From assembly GCA_914767885.1 (NCBI GenBank), contig CAJZBQ010000044.1, positions 974,891 through 1,038,890 on the forward strand: DNA of 64,000 nucleotides, given 5' to 3'. Shown piece after piece: positions 53,033 to 61,614 of the stretch. Below the pieces are notes generated by a model. The model worked only from the letters and a program-made list of their open reading frames with translations, was not told where the DNA came from and ran no database searches. The position numbers and the translations under genes were made by a program. This DNA comes from Blepharisma stoltei. Taxonomy: Eukaryota; Ciliophora; Heterotrichea; Heterotrichida; Blepharismidae. How positions within the stretch are numbered: position 1 is the stretch's first letter; every line of letters starts with the position of its first letter.

Positions 53033-54810
53033 ATGCTCATTATAAATGCTAGGGAGAGTAAACAAACAGTATCTATGAAAACCTCATGCAGACTTTTATG
53101 CACATACTATAGAGAGGCTACAATAAAAATCAAAGGAAACAACAACAAAACAGAAAATTTGCATTTAACATTCACTGAGCCGATGCTCTTTTCATCTCAA
53201 AAAGTCCAAATAGACTCATATGACTTATGGATATCCAAATGCGCATTGCCCGGCATTGACCCTTGTGGCGAAAAGAAGACCTGCCAAGACTATTGTGTAT
53301 TTATTAACGACGAAACAAGCGTTTTGCTAGCAGTTTTTGATGGCCATGGAATCCAAGGCGAAAAAGTCGCCCAATTCTGCTCAAGCTGCGTTGAAAGTTT
53401 TTTCCCTGACAACAAAGAACTGTCAACTGTAAATGCTATTTAGTCTGATCCTAAAGAATTTTTGATCGCACTAACTGAGAAATGTGCTGAGGACTTAAAA
53501 CAGCATGAAAGTGATATTGACTCGAAATACTCCGGATGGTAACTACCACACAGCACTGCTGTCTTTGTATTCTTGTCTGGTGATGCAATTTATTCTGCAA
53601 GTGTTGGAGATTCTCGCGCAGTGCTTGGGACTTCATCTCCACCAACTGTCATGCCTGCCCCAGCTGCACAGATTAAAGAAGAAGACCGAAAGATGCTGGA
53701 AGAAGTCAAATCACGAAGACAAAGTCAGCCTGCCCTTGAAATCCTCCCTGTCCAGCTTACTAAGGATCAAAAGCCTGAAGACCCTGAAGAACTGGCTAGA
53801 ATCATCCAGAAAGGAGGAAAAGTGCAGAGAATAACTGATAAATCAGGGAAAAAAATAGGACCTTACCGAGTGTGAGAGCCTGATTTGAAGTCTCTTGGTC
53901 TTGCAATGAGCCGATCAATAGGGGACTCAACTGGAAATTCTGTTGGAATCATATCAACGCCGATCTGCACAAAACATAAGGTGAACCCTTTTGCGGACTG
54001 TTTTGTAGTTGCAGGAACAGATGGAATTTGAGATGCAATGGACAATCAAGATGTGGTAAATTATGTGGAGTTTTATAGAGATAAATGCAAGAGGGGGTGC
54101 ACTTCACCTCCTGTTGAAAGCAAAGTCAGTCCTGATAATACGTGCATAGCACAGTTATTGTGTGAGGAAGCAAGAGTTAGATGAATGAGTATCTTAGAGG
54201 AAGAGGATGTTATAGTTGATGATATCTCATGTATTATTCTTGAACTCCAGCCAGCAACAATTTCTTTGAGTGCTCATGAAAAACGGCCAATTCCTAATGA
54301 TCATATGAAATAAAATGAGATGCTGATAGAAATTGGACTCTGAGGTACACACCCGGTAGAGCAGGTTGGACCCATCCTAATGAAGCTTGAAAGTGAGGCC
54401 TCAGTCTCTTTTTAAAGTAGACCTTTAGATTTGGGGAAGCCTGCTCTGCCAGATGATGAGCTAGATAGGTTTTGCCTATATATGAATTTTCCTTATTGAG
54501 ATCATTGGAGCAACCTTCACTCAACAGCTCTGCCTAGGGAGCTAATCTCTTGGATAGGTGGCCAGATCGGAAATCCAAAATGACAGCCTCCCATTTTTTA
54601 ATTTGCACTCTGAGGTTTATGGAACCTCCCTTTTTGGAGCCAAGACAAGGCGATTACAATTGATTGACTTCGCTTATCCCCGAAATATTAACTTAACTTA
54701 ATGATCATAGCCCACATCGGGAAATTGAAGATCTGTCTAATCAAGAGATTGCTGAAAGCGCTTCTGTGAGGGATCCTCGTAGAGGGAGCATTATTTTATC
54801 TGCATCTTAA
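53033..54810 (+). CDS. PP2C-type protein phosphatase 2
   Basis: 447 aa after removing two 15 nt introns and one retroposon; several UGA Trp. Motifs: LLAVFDGHGIQGEKVAQF, SKYSGCTAVFVFLSG, YSASVGDSRAVLG, GLAMSRSIGDSTGN, VVAGTDGIWDAMDNQDVV (W is UGA at 54029) and VDDISCIILEL. All metal-binding Asp present, so active. A linker rich in Pro/Lys/Glu between the GDSRAVLG and PYRVWEP regions is typical of protist PP2Cs. The first ATG at 53033 is used; the ATG at 53075 is an alternative. The C-terminus after the insert, SPHREIEDLSNQEIAESASV..., ends at UAA 54808. Confidence 0.87.
53429..53443 (+). other. Intron (15 nt) in PP2C 2
   Basis: GTAAATGCTATTTAG. Read through it would give a premature UAG; spliced it gives KELSTSDPKEFLIAL. 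Confidence 0.88.
53539..53553 (+). other. Intron (15 nt) in PP2C 2
   Basis: GTAACTACCACACAG. Splicing yields SKYSGCTAVFVFLSG, the conserved SG(S/T)TA block. Confidence 0.9.
54306..54698. mobile_element. Retroposon-like insert in PP2C 2
   Basis: Flanked by 11 bp direct repeats TAATGATCATA (54295-54305 and 54699-54709) containing TA. Removal joins PIPNDH to SPHREIEDL in frame. Related to the 22791 insert: AGCAGACCTTTAG-CTTGGG / AAGTAGACCTTTAGATTTGGGG and GACAGGTTTTGCC / GATAGGTTTTGCC. Confidence 0.83.
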
Positions 54811-55352
54811 CTGCTAATATGTTATAAATCTAAATTAAATATAAGCGAATTTTATATGAAAACTGCGTACTGGATCTTACTTTATCGCATCAGATAAATA
54901 AACACAAAATGTAATTAAGCTTTTAAATATGAGACTTTATCATAAAAGTTTTTGAGTGATTTAGCGAATTTCTCATCCAATCTTAGCAGAATATTTGATT
55001 AATTATCTATTAAATTTTATAAAGCATAGACTACTGGCAAAGGCTCGAGTGATAAATTATAATCAATAAGAGTGCTGACAACAAAAAATTTTTATTCCTA
55101 TTGCCTTAAATAGTATATTTATTTACTATGAATAGCCCACTAAGGAGCTTTATGGTTATCTGGCTTATTAATTATTTTGCAAGCCAATTTAAATTGACTA
55201 ACTAAAAATCTCCCTGAGAGCTATTTATCATAAGCATGTATATATATTTTTTATTCCTATAATTATCAGCAATACTCCCTTTAAAATCAATTTTTTATTA
55301 ACTTCCAATTTGAAAAGAAGTCTATAGGGGGCTTTTGACGAATATAAAAATA
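54811..55352. other. Intergenic region
   Basis: AT-rich spacer between two plus-strand genes. Holds one short fragment (55134-55155, AATAGCCCACTAAGGAGCT) of the palindromic element at 38527. Otherwise nothing recognised. Confidence 0.5.
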
Positions 55353-56516
55353 ATGTCAGATACCGCTGCACCTTCTTTCAGCAAAAACCTTCAAAATACA
55401 CTCATAGCTGACAAAACTCGCTATTCTACTCAAATTTCAAGAAACATAAATCCCGGCGAAATCCTCTCAAAATACGAAGGCTGAGTACAATACTTCCATT
55501 TTTCACAAAAGCACTCTGAACTTATTGATTTAGTCAAATGCCTAAGCCTTCTAACAGGCTTAAAATCAGATTACATCTTTACCTATTTTGGTGCAGCCCT
55601 TCAAAACGTAGAGTCTGCTTGAATCCCATCAGAAATCACTGCAAAGCTTCCAAATAACACCTTCATCACATATATCCCAAAAGAAGAAACCAAGGCAAAT
55701 AATACTTCGTTAGATCGGTTCAAAAAGCCTGATAAAGAAGCCTGAAAATGAGCTGAAGAGGAATGAACTGAAGTCCTCGAAATCCCCCCTCGTTTTGCTT
55801 CAAAATTTAAAAAACTCGAGCTCATTAATAAAAATGGAAACAAAGCAGTTATTGAATATATCTCCAACAGGATTTTAGAGCCATGAAACTATATTGACAA
55901 GACAGATATTTCTAAATTTAATGGTGAGCCTGCTTACTTTATTCCATGCAATTGTAGAGAAAGCCACCAGAACTGCTCAAACTCTGCGCACTGCTCATGC
56001 TCCAGAAGTTTGGTGCAAACGTTTAGGATACAAAGGTGCCTTACTGTTAAAGGCCCCAAAAAGCATTTTTTGCCCCACAAGCTAAGTGAAGACTTCAGAA
56101 TTATCGAGTGCAGTGACCAGTGTAACTGTAACAAAGACCTTTGTAGGATGTCTCTCTTTAGCAATGCTACTGCGCTTGGCCCTGAAAAATTCTATGTAAA
56201 TGAAACAGCCCAAGGACAATGGGAGTTAAAATGCAAGATCAAACTTAAACGAGGACAGTTTTTATTTGAGCTAGCTGGGATTTTAAGAGAATCACAGCCT
56301 GAAAAGAACTTTTTAAAACTCAGTGACGCCCATTATTTGGATTTTGAAGCTACAAATATAAGCAGGTTTCTTGTTTATGGTGATAAACCAAATGTTATTG
56401 GAATAAAAATATTCAGTCATGTAAGCGAAAAATGAATATGCAGGGTTGGGATATTTGCTACGAGAAACATCAAGTTTGGAGAAGTTCTTATTTCTTCTCG
56501 CTCGGTTTTAATATAA
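55353..56516 (+). CDS. SUV39-type pre-SET/SET protein, degenerate
   Basis: 387 aa, continuous only if UGA is Trp (at least seven UGA, e.g. KEAWKWAEEEW). Pre-SET-like Cys cluster: CNCRESHQNCSNSAHCSCSR and IECSDQCNCNKDLCR, close to the C-x-C spacing that binds three zinc in SUV39/G9a proteins. A SET-like part follows (QGQWELKCKIKLKRGQFLFELAGIL, then YLDFEATNISRFLVYGDKPNVIGIKIF and RVGIFATRNIKFGEVLI). In place of the R-F-I-N-H-S-C motif it has RFLVYGDKPN, and no post-SET Cys are seen. Histone methylation is therefore doubtful; a chromatin-reader or pseudoenzyme role is inference. Start MSDTAAPSFSKN. Confidence 0.75.
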
Positions 56517-56583
56517 TTTAACTATATTATAAAGCAATTTAATCAAAAATTCATAATTTTTTCTTCAATTATAATTCTTTTTT

Positions 56584-58255
56584 ATGCTTGCTTTCTCAAG
56601 TAAAAGGCTTTTTGCTTCTAACTTTGCCTGCCTATAAGAGTAATTTGATTTTTTGGCTAATTTATTTTTAATAATAAGGTAGATCTATAATTGTGTTTGT
56701 GCACTATTAGTCATATATGAAAATATTTTATTTAAGCAAATATATTATCAATTTTTTTCTTACTTTCAAATTTTTTTAAAATAAGCATTTTCCAATAATT
56801 TTTTTTGTTTTTCATAGGAGAGATAAGATATTCAACTCATCCGCCGAAGCTGTGGCTGACATGAAGAGTGGAATGGCAGTCATGATAGCAGGCTTTGGGC
56901 TGTGCGGAGTCCCAGAAAATCTGTTAAGAGCAGTTCACAACTTGAAAATCAATAATCTCAAGCTCATCACCAACACTTCAGGCACTAATGAATTTGGGCC
57001 TGGACTCTTGATCAAGGATAGGATGGCTTCAAGTATTCACTGTTCCTACCTAGGAGGAAACGAAACCTTGGAAAAACAGTATTTGAATGGCGAAATTGAG
57101 CTTGACCTCATTCCTCAAGGATCGTTGGCTGAAAGACTTAGAGCAGGCGCATGCGGCATTTCAGCTTTCTACACCCATACTGGTGCTGGCAGTTTGGTTG
57201 AAGAAGGAGGCTTTGTCCAGAAGTTTGGACCAGGAGGGAAAACAGTAGAGAAGGTCTCTGCCCCAAGGGAGGTCAGAATCTGGGGAGGTAAAAAATACAT
57301 CCTCGAAGAAGCGCTCAGAGGAGACGTTGGCCTTATCAAGGCTTGGAAAGCAGACACTGAGGGCAACTTGATTTACAGAAAGACTGCTAGGAATTTCAAC
57401 CCTGACATTGCTGGGTCTTCAAAAATTACGATTGCAGAAGTCGAAGAAATCGTCCCTGCAGGCACTTTCGACCCAGACCAGATCCATACTCCTGGTATTT
57501 TCGTTCATAGAATCGTTAAAGGTGAGTATTTCGAAAAGCCAATTGAAAGGCTGGCTCTTAATACTGGAGATAAAATCCAGCTTCCTGGGACTCCTGAACA
57601 AATCAGGAAACGTGAGAGAATTGCTAAAAGAGTTTCCAAAGAAATCAAGGACGGAATGTATGTGAACTTAGGTATTGGAATGCCAACCTTAGTGCCAAAC
57701 TACTTACCAAAGGGCATCAAAATTGTGCTACATGGTGAAAATGGACTGCTAGGAATAGGGCCATACCCGAAATCAGGTGAGCAAGACCCAGACGTTATTA
57801 ATGCTGGCAAAGAAACTATCACAATGGTACAGGGCTCTTCAATTTTCTCAAGTAGCACTAGTTTCGCTATTGTCCGTGGTGATCATCTTGATTTAACTAT
57901 TCTCGGAGGCCTACAAGTGTCCCAGGATGGAGATCTCGCAAACTGGATTGTCCCAGGCAAAATGGTGAAGGGAATGGGAGGAGCGATGGACTTAGTTGAC
58001 AGCCACTCGAAATGCATTGTCTGTATGGAGCACACTTCTAAAGGAGCTCCAAAGATCCTCAAAAAATGTTCTCTCCCACTAACAGGCAAGAAAGTTGTAA
58101 GAATGCTTGTGACCGAGTACGGAGTTTTCGAATTCCGAAGAGACACTGGAATGACTCTAGTTGAAATTGCTAACGACATCACTCTTGATAAACTGAAAGA
58201 AATTACAGGTGCCCAGTTCTACATTGGATCTGATTTGAAGAAGATCGAAGAATAA
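56584..58255 (+). CDS. OXCT1: Succinyl-CoA:3-ketoacid CoA transferase, copy 2
   Basis: 56584-56618 plus 56824-58255 after IES removal: 488 aa, starting MLAFSSKRLFASKIFNSS, one residue longer than copy 1. Differs from copy 1 at only a handful of residues (for example HNLK/HDLK, EKQY/ENQY, KVSAP/KISAP, HLDL/HLNL), while the presequences differ more. Same catalytic GENGLLG and GFGLCGVPENL. The flanks are unrelated to those of copy 1, and it lies about 50 kb away in the opposite orientation. The ATG at 56852 used by a naive reading would lose the presequence and the first strand of the fold. Confidence 0.92.
56619..56823. other. IES (205 bp) in SCOT copy 2
   Basis: TA at 56619-56620 and 56824-56825. 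Removal gives LFASKIFNSS. It occupies the same TA, in the same codon, as the composite insert of copy 1. Ends TAACTTTGCC and (inverse) TATCTCTCC match only weakly. Confidence 0.85.
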
Positions 58256-58344
58256 TAGCTAAGGCTCCATAATTTAACACCTCTATTAATATTTAATGGA
58301 AATAAAAATACATCTTCATGCCTCTTAATGTAAATATAATATTG
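58256..58344. other. Convergent spacer
   Basis: Short AT-rich gap between SCOT copy 2 (plus) and the CDPK-like gene (minus). Confidence 0.5.
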
Positions 58345-59985
58345 TTATTTATCGCTAACAAAGAGCAATCTGAATTCATTTTGATCAAGAATTCCTCCCC
58401 CATCAATATCTGCTGATGCTACCATTTCAGTCCAAACATTATCAGCTACCCTTTCATCAGCTTGCAGTGCGATTTTTAGCTCTGAAGCAGTTATTTGCTT
58501 GTCGCCTTCCTGGTCAAACATATCAAAAGCTGCATTTAAATTTTCAGCTGAAACCAGAGTGTTATAGTCTATTGCCGCTTTTATAAACTCTGTATAAGAG
58601 ATGTATCCATAGTTTCCAGTGTCCACAATTCTAATAATATTTTCAGCTTCTTCAGCTCCTCCAACTTCTTTGCCTAACTTCCCTCTCTCTGTGGTTGGCC
58701 AATCTTACTGGAGCGTCTAATTTTTAGAAAATTGCCATTCAGGCAAAAAAGTATTCTTATCCTATGTACCGTTAATAATAAATTTCTATATATGATTATA
58801 ATTCTAAGGAAATTAGGAATTTTTTTTTTTTAAAATTAACCCCAAAAATTTTTTGCTGGGATAAAGGGGTAAGAACTTTTTAAGCCCTTCAACAAGATCA
58901 TCCTTGTCTATTTTCCCATCATTATCCGCATCTAAAATTAAAAAAATTTCCACAAGACTGCTTATGTCACTTTGATAAAACAGTTGAGATGCTATATAAG
59001 TCAAAATTGTCTCAGCCAGCTTATTTTTTCTTGGATATGTCATTAAGTTATTCAAAGCAGCTTGAACAGGCTCTGCAGTCTGGCTGTGGTTGTATTTAGC
59101 CTTTTGTATGAAAGGATGGTTCAGTGCTTCTTTGGCTGAAGGTCTTTTATTTTCTTTTTGAAGCAACTGACTAATAAAATCCTTACCTTCATCAGAAACA
59201 TTCCAAAGATGCTCAACCATCTTATACCTCCCTGCTTTAACATTTTCAATAATTTCTTCATCAGTATCCCCTGTAAACGGAGGAAAGCCTGTAAAAAGAG
59301 TATAGACTATCACCCCTAAGCTTCAGAGGTCACATTTTTCGTTATAACTCCCATGGATGACCTCAGGCGCGACATAATATGTCACAGACTGAGGGTCGCT
59401 GATTCTTTTCCCTGGAATAATTTTGCACGAATTCCCCAGGCCAATAAGTTTGATTTGTACTCCGTCAATGATGATACTTTCTGGCTTCAAGTCTCTTATC
59501 ACGATATTCATCTCATGAAGATAAGAAAAGCATAACAAAATGCTTCGGGCTATTACGGCAACTTCATACTCTGTGAAGGTTCTGTGCTCGAGGATTTCTT
59601 GGAAAAGCTCTGTCCCTCGAGTATACTCCATGACGATATAATATTGTGACTGATCCTCAAAAAGTTCATAAAGTTTTATAATATAAGGGTGGTCCAAGTA
59701 TTTCAAAACTTCAATTTCTCGCTGGAAAAAATCTCTATTATTATTTAAATGAAGGATGGCCTTTTTGTAGATCTTCACTGCCCTCAATTTTCCTGATTTT
59801 TTGTGAGTGCATTCGTATACTTCGGTAAATTCGCCAGAACCTTGCAGTTTGTTAAGATTATATATATCTCCGAACCAGTGAAGATTTCTATGTACAAATG
59901 TGTTTGGCCTGATAAGCAAATCCTCAACTCTTCTTACTGCTACCGGCCTCATTTCTACGTTATTCCTGAAGTGCCCACAGCCCAT
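58345..59985 (-). CDS. CDPK-like pseudokinase with four EF hands
   Basis: 492 aa after removing a 162 bp IES. N-terminus MGCGHF fits myristoylation at Gly2 and palmitoylation at Cys3. Kinase domain from about residue 40: glycine loop LQGSGEFTEVYE, AVKIYKK (Lys kept), then NIVIRDLKPESIII (HRD His to Ile, Asp kept, the Mg-binding Asn to Ser) and KLIGLGNSC where DFG should be (Asp to Gly). CDLWSLGVIVY uses UGA for W. Four EF hands follow: DADNDGKIDKDD, DTGNYGYISYTE, DQEGDKQITASE and DIDGGGILDQNE. The layout is that of calcium-dependent protein kinases, but two metal-binding residues are lost, so it is probably a calcium-controlled pseudokinase. Confidence 0.88.
58675..58836. other. IES (162 bp) between EF hands 1 and 2
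   Basis: TA at 58675-58676 and 58837-58838. Contains stops in frame. Removal joins LYPSKKFLGL to GKEVGGAEEAENIIRIVDTG. Inverted-repeat match of its ends is poor, so boundaries are moderately sure. Confidence 0.7.
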
Positions 59986-60025
59986 TACCTTTTAATAGGG
60001 TCAATAAATTACCAGACCATTCTGA

Positions 60026-60590
60026 TTCTCCCCCTCAGTGAATCGAACAAAATAATGAAAGTCTTCTATTTTTTGGGCAAAAACAATACTTCCATGAGCG
60101 GGAAAATAATAAAAAATTCCCTATTAATTTGGTAAAAAACAACCCTCCATGAACAAAAATTATCTATAAAAAATATTTTGATATATAAGTGATAATTATA
60201 TAATAAAATTTATAGCTCATTCTGTTTAATTTTATAGCCTAAGACAATTTATAGATTCTTAAGCAGTAATAACTATTCCTATTTAATAGGCCACACAAAT
60301 ACCAATTTTTTATGAAAGGGTTAATTAAAAAAGTGACAAATATGAGCTATAATTTCCATTTGTCAATTTAAATCGCACTTGTCAGAAAAATTGGCATTTT
60401 CGTGGCGTGGCCTATTCAAAAGGCAAAATTATATTCCTAAACGAGCAAAAATGGAGCTGGAGCTATAAACATCTTGAATTTAAAAAATAAAATTAAGAAA
60501 TTGAATTAATATTTACTTTAAAAAAGTATTAACACTTCTGTGAGACAACGAAATTTTTTGTTCAGTAAAAGAGTGGGGAGTGAGCGTTTT
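60026..60590. mobile_element. Decayed family B MITE with an inserted palindrome
   Basis: Left edge CTCCCCCTCAGTGAATCGAACAAAA, then a body close to family B (GATATATAAGTGATAATTATATAATAAAATTTATAGCTCATTCTG), right edge TTTTTTGTTCAGTAAAAGAGTGGGGAG. The middle (about 60280-60415) is an inverted repeat, AATAGGCCACACAAATACCAATTTTT pairing with AAAATTGGCATTTTCGTGGCGTGGCCTATT. Confidence 0.65.
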
Positions 60591-60829
60591 TAATAATTTT
60601 GAGAATAAAAAACTTACATCTAGCATTAAATAGCTTACTGAAAAACAAAAATATATATCCTCTTTTGCAGCTGGGAAAAAAGTCATTATTTTAAAAAATC
60701 CTGTTTTGAATAAAAAATTTTGGAAATGAAATAAAATAAGAAAATTCATAAAATACATTTACTCAGCTGACAGCTTAAGCCCTCCAGAGCATGATGTAAA
60801 GATGGATAACTTTTGTAGCAAAATATCTT

Positions 60830-61075
60830 ATGAATATTCTACATATCTATGCTGACAGAGACTTGGCAGAGCATTTGACACTAAGTTTAAAAGCTGATGG
60901 ACCATTTTCAGCTACTATTCCAATACGAAACACCCCTCAGTTTAAGTTTGAAGAGTAAGTATAGAGATTGCGTTGCTTCTTATTTAGAAGAGAAATTAGA
61001 CGTCCTTAATGGAATCGGTGCAAGCTCACTTGATGAGTTTTATATCTCTCTTTCCATTAAGAGAGAAAATTAAGT
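60830..61075 (+). pseudogene. Possible coding remnant near the telomere
   Basis: ATG at 60830 opens MNILHIYADRDLAEHLTLSLKADGPFSATIPIR... to UAA at 60956; one base later in another frame KYRDCVASYLEEKLDVLNGIGASSLDEFYISL... runs to UAA at about 61073. Joining them needs a +1 shift, and no GT-AG intron of 15-17 nt fits. Protein-like composition suggests a decayed gene; family not recognised. Confidence 0.3.
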
Positions 61076-61614
61076 CGAAAAACTTGCAACAAAATGAAAT
61101 AGACTCCCCCAAAATTATTTATTCGGAAACCTTTGTGCCTTTATAAAGAAATTTAGAAAAGGCAAATAAAATGATTTTTGGACGTCATGGTACCCAATTT
61201 GTCTTCTTTGTCAGCGCTGCCCAAGCAAATATGATTTGTGGATCTTAAAGAAAGCATCAAATTTTTAAAAAGCTTAAAAATTGCTTTAAAAAAACATTTT
61301 CACTACGAAATATAAGCCAGATTGATCAATAAAAGATATTGAAAGAGTGAATAGCAAAAGATTATTAAATGAGACCTATTTATTATAATTCTATTTTATC
61401 CATCAAAGTTAATATTTTCGTCTCTAAATTAAACTTGTAGTAACTAAGAATTTAGTTATTTGGGGATAATTTTTAATATTTCAAATAGATAATTTTGATA
61501 TATTCTATTTTTAATTCAATTATATTAATATGAAGGAAATAGTAAATTAAGCTGATAAGTTCTTTCTGATCTTTTCGATGACCAAAGCTTGATCAGATCG
61601 GATAGAGTTTAGAA

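Larger units (their letters stand above)
59986..61614. other. Subtelomeric region
   Basis: About 1.6 kb between the last gene and the telomere. Contains a decayed family B MITE (60026-60590) with a palindrome inside, possible coding remnants (60830-61075) and AT-rich sequence. Confidence 0.6.

Noticed and set aside
53429-53443. Premature UAG in the second PP2C gene, suggesting a pseudogene
   Set aside because: The stop ends a perfect 15 nt GT-AG intron, and splicing restores the frame.
1-61614. tRNA, rRNA or other structured RNA genes
   Set aside because: I looked for cloverleaf-like box A/box B pairs and rRNA blocks and saw none I could defend; a covariance-model scan would be needed.
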